This document shows positions 19,801-32,605 of a stretch of DNA of 64,000 nt, in pieces. A program made the position numbers and the translations under genes. The number at the start of each line of letters is the position of its first letter. Within the stretch, counting starts at the first letter, position 1. The notes beneath the pieces are model-generated. The model ran no database searches. It worked only from the letters and a program-made list of their open reading frames with translations, and had not been told where the DNA came from. Source of the stretch: Ascidia mentula (lineage: Eukaryota > Chordata > Ascidiacea > Phlebobranchia > Ascidiidae); the NCBI GenBank assembly GCA_947561715.1, contig OX387201.1, forward strand, positions 10,802,001 through 10,866,000, read 5' to 3'.

Positions 19801-22800
19801 GTTTTATTTTCGGCAATTGTCTACACCCCAACTCTTAACTTGAATTGACTCGAAAATATCGAAAATATTGGTGCTGGTAGAGTGGAAGGAAATTCAGGTC
19901 GGTTGTTTTGAGAAGGAAATGAATTCGTAATCAGAGGAACAAGCCACAACAACAAACTTAAAACAGCACAGAGCGAGTTAGCGTCTGCCCATGGAACAAC
20001 TTTAAAACGGGTTCCGCGCGATTTCATCACTCTCTCGCACATCAGCGTCACAGTCTTTCGTCAAATCAAGTCATGCGCTGTCAAAATTGCGAGCTCGCTG
20101 CCAAAAGAGTTCATCACAACCCGCCGCAAATGTATTGTTGGAATTTACCAAGCACCGTAAAACAACAAGCCAAGCATTGCCCCATGTTTGTCCAGCTTGA
20201 TTTTGAAACTTATTTTCCAGATGATTTGATGCTCAGACAAGCTCAATAACGCCCTGTGGGCAACACATTATTGAGCAGTTTAGGATGAAATGGATTTGTG
20301 GTGTTCAAAGGTGAAGCGTGCTGATTGACGTGAACCGTCGTTATTGTTATAATCAGCAACAGATTAATATTCAAGTTAATGAACATAAAAATTATTCAAA
20401 AGATTTATTACCGATTATTATGCATTACATCAGTACATACGTCAAACCGAATAACTGTCTCGCCCAAAAATTCCTTTCGGGAATTTACGTCATGTAACTA
20501 GCAATACCAATTCCAGGTATTGTTTACAAATAAACACAAGCGACTCTGTCCTTGCTGTAGTGCGATGACCAGGTCAGCAGGTCACTAGAGGTGAAAATTC
20601 TACGTCAACTCGCTGTCCATCATAAACAATTACACCGCAAGGGCTATGAGAGAAAAAGAGAAAAGATGAACAACCACCCCATGTACAGTTGCACAACGTG
20701 TCCTGACGTTCTGTTGTTTGACTGAGACTGATCGATTGCCTGATCAGTCTGGGTAATTAAAAAAAACTGACATATGTGCTTTACTACTGACACAGAAGTT
20801 AACCAACATCAAAACAAAAGAAGATATGATTGACAATATTTAGGTCAAAAAAGTGCTTTAAGAAAACATCTCAGAAACTCACTACATTTTTTTCGTTTAA
20901 TGTAAACAGGATAAGGAATGTTTTAGGCGAGACAACAAATTTTAGTAGCATTGTGATTTGAACAAGCGTTTGAACAATTCACGAGTCGAAGAACATTATA
21001 CAGCGCCCTGCATGATGTTTACAGGATTTGCAATGATAAATGGTTTCAAGCAGAATCAAAAAATAAGCATGTTCTGTTCATTGAATTTGATTGATGACAC
21101 AAGTATCGATAACGCACGAATGTGGCTGAAAATCCTATTCTGGTGTAGACTTTCTCCTGCATGGCCGCTTCGCAGGTTCGTGTCAGAACGCCGTAAATGT
21201 GTATACAAACAACATGTAATAATAACACATTAGCGGTAGCCGGGCAGTGCGGAGCACATCGGTCGGGCAAGTAGGCGAAACAATTGCCTGCATAGTTCAA
21301 AATTCGCTCCCGCTTATCCAAAGGTATTTACGCTAATGTGCCAAGTATTTTGCGACTAAATTTAAATTATAAAGATTGTAGATGTTCACACTCCGTCACG
21401 ACCAGCATGATGAGCGAGCAGATCTGAAATTGTTTTCTCCACACTGACTTTTTCTTGGCTGTAAACGCGCAATCGGTTTAAAATCCCAACTGACAGCAAC
21501 TGGTATCAAGTTGAAATTCAGTGTATTCAGGATTTGTTCGGTGTAAAGTGACAACACTGCGTCGATTAACGGTGGGCGATCTAAATGCTAAAACAAACAC
21601 TGTCGAAAATTAACTAGGAATTACAAGTGTCTAATAAGTTTGTTCCGAAACAGAAGCGTCGGGTGAATTAGGATTATAAGCACGTGCCATGTCACGAATA
21701 TGCGTCAAACGGCGATTAAATGATTCGAGATTGGTGCTGAACGGAACAACCTTTGTTTGGTGTCAAATTTTATCCTAACCCCGCCACTGACGAAAGGATA
21801 ATTAATTGCTTTCGCAAATAGCAAGGTTGCTGGAAAATTAACGCGCAAAATGAGAAATATTCCGCAAAGAAAGTCATCTCATTTTGACCACAGTACAGTG
21901 CAGCAAGCAGCGATTGGATCTAATCTGTAGAAATCTGTCCCCGGCCAAGTGGGGGTCTATTAATCAAACACTGAGAGCTTAGTAAAGGCGTTCTGCTTAT
22001 CACCCGGTCACCCTGTCCACTGACTGACGACCAATCGGGCGTGACCAACGCGCGGCATTGCGTTCTTCAAGATAGAACACTGTCACACCAACCAGTGCTG
22101 GAGACTTAATTGTGTTTTGGGTAATAAATCATCATTCACCACGGCATGGAGGCTCCGGCGACTGCTGAAGTAGGGCTGGAATGAGAGAGAGTCGCTCAAA
22201 GACTCTTATCGGAAAGCTTTTCAATGCAAAACCTTTGCTTGTGGAGCAAGCTTGCAAAACTTTGCGGCGAAAAGAATGGTATCGTTTGTTGCGGCGCACA
22301 ACGCGCATGCCGGAATTACAAGGAACGCTAATAGCTCAATGCTAGCAGGCTCTTTAGTAGTGTAACAACTGCTTAAACAGGCTCAACATAACTGGACGTG
22401 CAAACAATGTGGGTAACGATCTGTGCAATTGGCATGTGCAGCCCTCTTCTTCCGCACGAAAATCCGGCGACTTAATCAAATTTACCAACAATGAAAACAA
22501 GCAAACAAACCTGTGCATTTGGTCTTCTCAGAGTTGGGCTGGTAACCGGCATCGCATGTGCAAGTTCCTGAAGGAACCATCCAGTCTCCTTCCGCGTTGC
22601 AATACAATATTGGCTGCATTCCGTTCGTCTGCAAATTAGTTGTGTCATGAGATTTCGGAGGATGTGACACGTCACGGTTACTTTCGACTAACACGAGTAG
22701 AAGTACAATTGCTCGTAATCTGTAGCGGAATTTCCGGCGAATTCAATCCAAAGTTGGACGTAAATTGGCGCTTTTGTGTAAAAATGCCCACATGCGCCTT

Positions 22801-25800
22801 GAGTGGTGCGAAACGCGATGTCCGTAAACCGCACTTTTAAATTTGTCTGACAAGGAACACCTTGTAATCAATATGTTTCCCAGCAGTCCGATTGTAAGAA
22901 TTTTTAATTTGGCCTAAATTGTATCAATCTTGCACTTGACATGTGTTGATGTACACAAAAACGGCACATATATAAATTTACCGCCACGGCGTTTTGTACA
23001 CAAACTCCAGTTGTGTCCTCTAATGACGTCATTTCCGAGCCGGCTGTGGTTCGTCCGAAGACGGCAAGATTACTGATGGTCTCTTCGCAATATTTGTAGT
23101 AAACTCGAATGTACATGAGAGCCACACACGCTCCAGTGTCCTGTGTATAAATGAATCAACACATGAACTTTACTGCGGAAATTCACGTGCTTAAAAAACA
23201 TAGTGAATTAAATATACAGAGCCGATTTTGCAGACAAACTAATGGAATTAAGGTCGGAAATCTCGTCTTATCGAGTGCACCGAACCAAGTCGTGCAGCTC
23301 GTTTCACCGCATGTGTTTAAAGATGGACGAAACCAAACTTACCGCCTACGCCGATCAAATCCGGCGTTAGCGGATATTACACGAGTAATGCAACGAGTTG
23401 GACACAGCAGACAAACACGTCACGTTTATGAATGTCATACCTGGAAGGCCAAATATAGCCCATTTTTGGTAATTGGGCCAATATCCCTTGTTTCAAAGTT
23501 GGTATCATCAGAACCGGGAGAGAATCTTTGATCTGCTGCAATAGTATCCACCTAACCAAATCAAATATATTGTGTGAGTACAAAAATAGCTTTAACATTT
23601 TTTCTATGTAAGAATGTCCGATCAGCCCGGGTGTTTGCATAAGGTTTTGGTTTCCTATATTTTGTGACAAAATTTTCTACAATTCTAAGAGTAAAATACC
23701 AAGGAAACTGAACACCTCTGGGCAGACTTTGCTTTTTACGTTTTGTTTCTCCACCAACACAATTAAGTGCCTGGAAATCAATCGACGCAACACGCTCACA
23801 TAATCTAGTTAACTTCGTGGTTTGGCCTGTGCAGGGGTGTATTTGTCAAGGAAGCTTTCCAAGTCGATTTCGAATGGAAATCGATAACGTGATGCTTGTT
23901 CTTTCTACAACAGCTTACCATAATCCCACTAACTTAGTCAAAGCCTAGCAAATGCGTCAGCACCCGGAGGCAAAAGTTTTGTTTTGCACTCTTTCGCAAT
24001 ACTGCAAATCCTGGAAATCTTCTAGTCACGGGTGACGAAGCAGCAACGTCTCAAGTGCAAGCATGTAACAAATGTAAGGAGAAGCTTACACTGGATAAGG
24101 TACAACACGAAACCGCTTGTTGAGTGGCGGAGTCACCACCTTGATGTGTTACAATGTGTTCGTGTTGGGGGCTATCAGCGTTTGAAAGCAATGTGGATGC
24201 CAGTTGCTTGTGTGTTATAATAGAAATGGGGCAAGACTAACCTTGGTGTAAGACCCCTCATTCCATGGTGGAAAGGTTGACGTGGCTTCATCGCGATCAG
24301 TTTCATAATAGTAGAAGTTAAAAGTTTCTTTGCATGTTGCGACGTTCTCAACGTCCTCGCACGATCTACACAAACATCATAAATTATAAGCAAAGTGCTA
24401 CTTTGTTGGTTGTTGTTCTGTAAAGCAAACCGCTCACCGAATTGTGAACTTCATTTCGACGTGTAAACGTTGTGCGCCTTCCGCCGCAATGTAATCCGTC
24501 CGAATCCAGTTGTCCTGGTTTGGTTTTGTGATTTGACAAACCATATTCATTCTCCGTTCATTGCCTTGGGCATCAGGACTTGTCATTTCTTGCCACTAAA
24601 AAAAATCAGCGAATATTTTAACATAAATGGCGATAGATCGTTTCAAATGAATATTCAGCTTCGTCAAGTCTGCTTATAAGTACTTCTGTAGTGAAGTTTC
24701 ACAAGGGGGCCTGGAAAGCTTTCACAAGACTTCAAATGGCACTTTCCGGCACTAATTACCAAGGGCACTTGGGACAAACGTTCCTAGAATTCCTCGTTAA
24801 AGTATTGGTAAAGTTGTTCAACAAGGAAATTGGGCGAAGGTTTTTCGTGCGCCACATTTTGGCGCGAAAGTAAAACTTGATATTTTAAACTTTAGGTTTT
24901 GTGATCGCTAAATCTTGTGTCGATCACCAACCACTAGTTCACAACAAACCTTGGTTACAGAAAGCGAAACATGTTTTATCGAACAACAAATGTCACAGTG
25001 GGTTAATTCACTATCAATTCACGCATCACGGATCCCATTTGGCTTCGAAATAAAATCCAGTTTAATTAGATGTTAAGAAAGAGCGTGAACCGCGTTTCGT
25101 GTTTAGGTCCCTACTTCTATTTCAAACGAGCGGTTTTCTTTTATTTTGAGGAAGCGCAGACGTGTGGTGTTCCATTTAGAATCGCACCTTTTAATTGCAA
25201 GGGGCTTCTGGAACGCGTGTTTGCATCCGCAGCAACAGTTTACGATTTCGTCGAAACTATGAAACTACGTCAAGCATCTGACGAAGCTACTTACACGCCC
25301 CGTCTGTGCGCGAGCGTCATGGAAACTTGCTGTTGTTTCAGCCAGGCCACAAATTTTCAAATCAGCATTGAAAAACGTATGACTGTCTGTCATTTTGACG
25401 ATTTTTGTCAAGCAACAGGAAGATTGACGCTTACAGTACTTCCCACATCCCTGAATGACATTCTTAAGTGACCGAAAGGCCACCCATGAGAATAGCACCA
25501 AATCTCGCCGGGTCTAAATCTTATCGTGAAATGTAGTGAAGCTGTATCGCCAAAATCGATAACCCCTGGCGGCACGAACAAAACTGGCTTGCTCTTGAAG
25601 TGGGGGAAACATATGTTTTCTTCGCTCCACTTCTCGCTGTCTGTTACTCGTCAACCCTTCTACCTTTTCCATTAGGCTTTTGGAGCTCGCCAATGTGGAG
25701 CAATTATTCTTTTCGAGCAGTCAGAGGCAAACGTCGGCGCGTTTCTGCACTGTTTCTTACGCACGTCGTTAAGCGCACATTTATTTAAACCAGCGCAATG

Positions 25801-28800
25801 TTGCGGTGTGGACGAAACGCAGTTGCAGCTTTTCGGTGGCAATTTATCAACTCTCCCAATGCCAAAAAACTATCAAAGCAAGGTGTGCCGATGGACAGGA
25901 GAGTAGTCATTAATCACACAACACCCTTTAAACAATTGTGGAAAAGCTGGGCATTACACCAATATAAAACTTGCATTTATACAAATAATTGCCCTTGATT
26001 CATAATGCACTCCACAAAGAAACATCAAAGCATCCAACCGGTAACTGGCGTGCGTTTCGGGGGATTGCGGTCGTCAGGCCTTTCCTACACATTTGTTGTA
26101 CGCTCCGAGGTGCGCGGGCGATGGAATTTAAGGTCGCGTCACAACAAAGGAAACCGTTCTTGCAACGGAGCAGAACGGCTCTTATGGCCCAAAATACGAG
26201 CGCAGCCCCGCTCTGAAACCCTTTTACGGGATTTGGTGGAAATATAAGAAGCGGGATGGCAGCTGTGAAGATAGATCGAGCTGCAACAGCATTTGTGCTA
26301 AATCACCTCTCTATTCAAACACTTCGCTGTTAGGTTTTTGGGGGGGTTAATGTAAACTTTTAGTGTTAATGTTTTACCTCTGATTGGGGAGACATGGTCC
26401 ATCCCAGATCGGATAAAGCAGTCCTCGTATCCAGTAAAACGGCTGCAAACAAAAGTTTGTAAGTTAGGAATCACTCGGGTGTATATCCTGGCGACAATTG
26501 CTGCAAGTCACAAACTTGCACAGCTTTAGTATCAACCCGAGTATTTGCTGAGTAAACCCGCAAAATTGTTGTGGTAACATTAAAAGAGGCCTAATGTCAA
26601 AGAGTGCGATCAATCAAAGATCAAAGGACAGTTGGTTGGAGGGGGCACAAAATTCCCGCATGATTTCAAACAGTTTGTTATTGGTCAAGAGCAAGAAAAG
26701 GCGACACAGTATCAACGTAACGCAAACTTTACACGCCTTTGACAAACCGTTACCGAGTCGCGAGACGAAAGGCATTGAACGTGTCGATTGAGACAATCAA
26801 CATTTAAGTTCATTGAAGTTTTGCTTGTTTAGTCTCCGTCGCCTTTATCTTTATTCTCGTGTAGGCATTTACCGACGATGTGTACCCTGGAGCACACTTT
26901 GTTAACTTTTCGCTGCGATAACGGACCTATACATCCAGGCACTCAATGAGTCATGTTCCATTTATCGGTCTTTTGATGAATTTCAAGTCTAATGCTAAAC
27001 GTCACGTGCGATATCGTCGGCAAATGTTCAATGCAGTAAATCTAGAATGGGTTCTAGATCTTTTAGGAACGACGCCTATATAGTGATTTGCGTGCGGACG
27101 TCCTAGTGTTGTGCAACGAGCGAGTCTAAACATGGTCACGCGGGTGCGAACCTAAGCCGCGGAAATTAAATTATCTCGCCGAAAATGCTCGTGATTATGG
27201 CGATTCTCTTGTTAATAACCAAATATTGAAGACAAATTAGTTGATTACCTTCAAAATTGTAATTTACGGTCATTGAACTGTAGTCAACTTGCATGTTACG
27301 GATGAATGAACATACATAGAAATGCAGAACATAAAACATTAGCTTATATAATTTAAATTTTGAAACAATAATGTGATAATAATTTACGCTTGATTATTTC
27401 CTGAAGCAATGAATGAATATTTACAACAAAAACCCAAGTTGCAGATTGAACGCACGTTGAATATCTGAATATTTTGCTACTAAATGTGAAGATGTTGGTT
27501 GCACGCTAATTAACCTGGTGGTCCACAACATCCGCACACCTTACAAGTGAAGAGCAACCACGCAGCGGATATACACACTCAGTGTCACAGGTGGATCATA
27601 TAAAGTTTCTGTCAGTCACAACTACTACCCTTGCACTGGGAACAGCAAAACACACCAAGCATTTTCTCAGGTTTTTGTTATGTGTTTGCGATTGTTGGTG
27701 TGATAGCAAAGATATGGGGTATTGTGGTTTTCATAGACAGCGGTCAATATTTGGCGGCACGTTTTATTAATGAGAACTTTATTACCGTCGGGAAGAAAAG
27801 GTGACCTAAATGTTCCTTTTAAATTGTCAGATCAATTATTTATGCGTCTAATAATCCACTCGCAATGTAAATTAACGCAATCTCGTGTTTGTCTTTGGAA
27901 GCTGGTTTTCAATTTAAGACTGGGGTCTGTCAAAGTGAACAAAGCTTATTTTGTTCCGGCACCGTCGTGGCTATATTTGTTCGCAAGCAGAGAGACCAAC
28001 GGGACCCAGGAAGCGACAAATGGTACTTGCGACATTTACTCTGTACACTGTGTTGACGTCACTGTATAGTTCAGACTACAGATTTTAAGTTTCGAAATAC
28101 AAACGTTTCACATGTACTTTTTTGATTCACGGCAATTGTTTGCGACATCCGCGACACCTGTGCCGGATGGATTCGTTTGAATGTGCCGAATTCTTTATTT
28201 CAATCTCAAAGCGTGAGATAGCGATCGAACGTGTTGCTATTGTCGCGGGTCGCCTGCTTTTGAAAGCTTGGTTTTCGAGCCGCCCGAGGGTTTTTTGGCG
28301 TGTTGGAAGGTGAGCGCGACACCCTGTCATCAACGAAATTGGCTTTGCGGCGGGCAGGATGTTCTAAGCGCAGACGACTGTAATTTAGCTCGTTATAAAA
28401 ATCGCCGTTTCTAAATTCAAATATCAATGTGCGCGTGCGGTAGTCTGAATCACATCGAGGACTTTTTCATTTCCACTTGTCGTCAATAATCAGTTATATT
28501 TTCATATAAAATCACAACCTTTGATGTATCGCTTTACAAATGTTATGGATTGAATTTGATACTGGATAAAGCTGAATCACATTCAGATCACTGCTTTATA
28601 AAGTTTACGTGCAAACCAGCTGAAATTTAAAGAAATAATTTTTCTGACATTTTTAATTTTTTTCATCTTGGATATATCCAATCCCTTACTGTTGAATTAG
28701 GTGCTCTAATCGGTCGTTTCCTTTTAAAACGCTGTTGGATGTGTCTTGGTAGAGATAGCAAGCATGCATTGCGCGAAAAGCAAACGGCTCCTGTCGACAC

Positions 28801-30244
28801 CAACCAACCAAGCAATACAAGGGCGTTATTACGAATAGGGGTAAACACAGTTGGGCGATTTGCTGGGATGGTGTCGCTTTTATGATAGGTTTGTCATGGG
28901 CACGGAGCCGACGGCCATAACACTAAAACTAGTTCCGTTAGAACAACATCATATGTAAATCCGCAAGGGATGTTACACAAGAAATGCCAGACAATGTAAA
29001 GCAATTCTCACGCTACATGTGTATCACATTGGGCAGTTAGCAAACCGCAACAAGCCAGTTTTACGCAATTGTGATCGTAAACCGCCTTCGATTTTACGGA
29101 CCGGTGCCAGCCAGCCGCGCGCGGAACTTATATGGCGCCGTATCCCTCAATCCATTAAAACTTTAATTGGAGAAGCATTTAAGCCGGCGACAAAAATTGA
29201 GGCCATGTTTACGGTGTTTAACCTCAATCCACCAATCTACGTCCTTGCACATGACCCAGCCACATGCTTGTTATAATAACATTATATCCCAAGGTCTCAC
29301 TAAAATGGTAAACCATACTCGCCACTGGTACCTTTATGTGGATGTACCCGGATGGTTTTGGCATTTTAAAAGTAAGAGGAAAATCTCTGTCGTGTTTCGC
29401 CTTTACATTGACTGAAAACTCAGACAAGTGCGTGGGGCATCAGGGCGGGGGTAATCTGATACCGTGTCCGGTAGAGCGGGAATGCCAACTCACCGTCCGA
29501 GCTCCACCTCTACCTGGGTTAAAGCTACCTGCAGTCGCAAAAAAAGTTTTGCGATTATTGTGCGAGTTGAGTGATTCACCGGACGGCGGTAAATAGAGTC
29601 GCGTGCGTAATCCCGAGGTTTCCGTTCCTGTTTCTACAACTCATTTTTAAACACCTTTATTTCCTACACAACGCTTTGGTCTTTAAGGGTAGTTTTTGGT
29701 GTTCAGACTGCCTATCTATGTAAAGGTCATTTGGTCAGTAACTCTACTAATAATATTTAATACGTAGATTGCCAGACCAAGCTGGCGACTGTGAGTAAGT
29801 GTTGTTTATGTCTGCGACAAAATACAAGAGAGGTCGACAACGGTTTGTGACGATGAACCCTTGCGAACCAGAAACTATTGAGCGAATCGGGATTAAGAGA
29901 AACGCTCCCACGACCGAACACTAGAAGGAAGAATTCCTACTTTCATCTGCAACGTCCCGTCGTAATTGAAATTTCCGCAAACGCCCGATCATTAACTGGT
30001 CGGAGATAGTCGCCCGGACGGATTAACGACATATTTATCCAATTTAACAAAGTAGTCAGAGTGCAACCGCGAATTACGTTGCAAAACGTAGAAACAAAGG
30101 CACATAACCTCAAACTATTGCTTGTTTGTAAAACGTTGACAACTGCTTACCTTCTCTGCCGTCGGTCAACTTTACAAGAGTGGTTGTAAGCAAAAAGAGG
30201 AACCAAAACACACCAGCCCTACAATGCTCGTTTGTCCGAAGCAT
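7898..30244 (-). CDS. Eph receptor tyrosine kinase EphY, complete
   Basis: Ephrin receptor, complete. Exons from the start: 30151-30244, 26378-26442, 24438-24595, 24242-24365, 23441-23551, 22982-23140, 22511-22628, 18695-18850, 16651-16759, 15184-15328, 14704-14797, 13715-13938, 13211-13410, 11699-11907, 10835-11082, 9732-9941, 9486-9635, 9230-9417, 8801-9130 and 7898-8069; 3264 bases, 1087 residues. Order: signal peptide (MLRTNEHC..., hydrophobic core [12 protein letters not shown]); ephrin-binding domain ([57 protein letters not shown]); Cys-rich region including a 156-base exon; two fibronectin III domains; transmembrane segment about 559-583; juxtamembrane [10 protein letters not shown] (Tyr about 621 and 627); kinase with HRDLAARN (Asp about 772) and DFG (about 790); SAM domain; tail GISV. 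All key kinase residues are present. Start chosen as the only ATG opening a signal peptide in phase with exon 2. Intron 1 is 3.7 kb. Nearest relative here is EphX. Confidence 0.95.
18221..18270. repeat. Perfect 25-base tandem duplication
   Basis: Two adjacent identical 25-base units (18221-18245 and 18246-18270), each starting GTGCGTCAAACTC and ending TTGTGAGGT. They lie in the EphY intron upstream of the FN3 exon at 16651-16759. Perfect identity suggests a recent slippage event or length polymorphism. Confidence 0.9.
18851..22510. other. Large intron of EphY (Cys-rich region)
   Basis: Intron of about 3.7 kb between the exons at 22511-22628 and 18695-18850. It contains only short open frames on both strands with no recognisable domain, and no RNA gene or intact mobile element that I can see. 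Confidence 0.7.
26443..30150. other. First intron of EphY
   Basis: Intron of about 3.7 kb separating the signal-peptide exon from the short exon that opens the ephrin-binding domain. Long first introns often hold enhancers, but I see no specific site. Short frames around 28120-28430 and 29020-29600 lie in locally GC-richer sequence and read in several frames at once, so I do not call them genes. Confidence 0.65.
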
Positions 30245-32605
30245 GGTGACCCACATGTATCAAGCTTATTGACCATGTAATATTCTCAGATATAGGTTAA
30301 TTCCACTCCAGTCACTTCCAGTCGTATTATGTCCTTTCACGATTTTGAATTCCGACTTCACACTGTTTTCACACTTAGCTATGTATGTTTGCAATTAACG
30401 TTTACAGAGCAATTTTTATTTTAACGATGGCGACAGACTCCTGTCTGCTATTCTGTCACAATATACACAACAATGTCATTTTAGGAGGCTGTCAATGATT
30501 GGCCAAGGTTAGCAATAAGAACAATTCATTACATTAACCCTGAACCACTGCCACGTAAATGACACATTATAAAACAAAAAATCGTGTGATAAATGTCACA
30601 ATTTTACTGCAATAATAATGCATGACTAAACTGGTGTGCAGATACCCTACACATTCCTGCTTTCTCACATAAATGACGCCCTGACTGAAGGCCCGTAGTA
30701 AAAACATCTTCTCCCAAGGCGAGTTTGCCTTTTTCGTCAAACGCAATCTCTTTCTCTTCCTTGTCTGCGCAACTCACCGGACTGCTTTGTGTGAGCAACA
30801 CTTTCATCCTATCACGATTCTTGCCATGACAGTTCACCAACATATGTATTAGCATGTTTTTGAAATTGTTACTATTGAGCTACTATAAAACTTACTTGAC
30901 AAACAGCAGAAATTACGTTCTTACGCAATTGCTGCATTTCCAAAATACATTTCGAAACATTTTCCCAGTTTAAAACAAGAAACATGGCGGTGCTTATGTT
31001 AACTTGTGCGACAGTGGACTGGTATTTCATAAACCAAAAAAATAATAACCGGTAAGAGCCATGAAGACCACTTCCCAAACTCAAGTTAATGCCGGCAGCT
31101 ATTGAGCGTGGAGGCGCCATTCCATCGCTGTCACATCACAGGTGTGGTGTGAATTAACACAGAGCCAAACAAGTCAAATGCCAGGCTTCCTGTTTGCACA
31201 ACCCACATCGCCATGACATCCAAAATCTAATCTACTTGTCGCTTTAATCCCCGTTAATCTGCTCACGTTCTGTCCAAGACAATAGTCATGCCTCCAAAAG
31301 CCCCAATCCTTAAAACGCGAGCATGAAGTGGAAAAATCTGTCAGGCAGCAAACCTGAGCAAACTGGCGAATGGAATTCAGGTTTACAACTTCCCGTTCCT
31401 TTGTTGTGCGGAAACAATATTTCTGTTCTTTATTTTCAGACAAATGAGACAATAGATGTTGTGACGACACATCTGTCGTCAACTGAGGTGAGAAATGTAA
31501 AACGAATAACTGAGAAATCCCAAGTGCTGTTTATTCGCACAACTAGAAATTTTCTTGAAGAATATTTGTTCTTGTTAATGTTAGTAGTGATGTTTTCTAA
31601 AACTTGATGCTTTGCTGTTGGTATTATATTTAACTTTTAACAGAATATATCAACAATGAAGCCTTTTGGAACGCTAAACTGCATAAGATAGACTAATTAT
31701 GGAAAAATTGCCTTGTGAGACAATTCAAAATATTTAAATATTGCACCTGGAACATCTGTTTTACTTTCCAATTGGATCTGTTGTAATAACTGTCAGTCGA
31801 CTCACAATTTACAACTGATTAAATCCCTCTGCCTTTATTGAAGTAATAAACTGGAAAACTTTCACAAAAAAATGTTTGAGATCAGTTTTATTACAAAGTT
31901 CCACACGATTTTATCAAATATCAAACAAACAACAAGATTAACAATAACAAAGGTCGCTGTTGAACAGCGAAGAAATGACCTCTTCTATTCGTGGTCGTAA
32001 ATTGGCAACACGATAAAAATTATTATTTTGCGATCATTTAAAGACAAAAAGCAACGATTGCTTAATAGATAAATACAAGAAGCTGATGCGCAGCAAAAAA
32101 CACAAATTTATTCGTTGGCTTTGTAAAAGGTAAATTCGTTCACAGATTCCTGTTTAGAAAATACTTCATGTAAGGTTTAGAGGCAAGAGTTGCAACTAGT
32201 CTTTTAATTTATTGACCAAGGAGCATTTGATTAATGCTTACAAGAGTAATAACAAAAAATTTCAATTACAAACGTGCGTGACGTTAAACGTGGAATGCGT
32301 GTGGATGTGTGTGTTCATATTGGCGTAAACACGTGAAATAAGGGCGATGCGATCACATGGTTGATGTGATGTGATGTGAGTAATAAGGAACTGAATAAAG
32401 CAGATTGTCTTCGATGATTCTCGAAAGACGAAAACATGACACAGTGAATGAAAAAGTGAGAAAAGCGACGGCCTGCCGCCGAGTGTGAAACACGTGCGAT
32501 ATTCTTTAATCTTTTGTTCGCCAACTCCTGCCTGAGCTTTCTGTCCTTGGCTTGATGCACGCAAGCCACTGGGTGAAGAGAGAAGTCAAGTTGCTTATTA
32601 TGACG
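30245..32605. other. Intergenic region between EphY and EphZ
   Basis: 2.4 kb between the EphY start and the EphZ stop, both minus strand. It should contain the EphY promoter and 5' UTR and the EphZ 3' UTR. TTTATT at 32208-32213 (AATAAA on the minus strand) is a candidate EphZ polyadenylation signal. Two adjacent minus-strand frames at 30604-31120 could be a small unknown gene (see findings) but are not strong enough to annotate. Confidence 0.6.

Noticed and set aside
25070-25471. 133-codon plus-strand frame in an EphY intron
   Set aside because: No recognisable family, competing frames on the opposite strand, and no splice-supported context.
28122-28427. Overlapping frames on both strands with arginine-rich products
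   Set aside because: They reflect a locally GC-richer patch read in several frames at once; none shows gene features.
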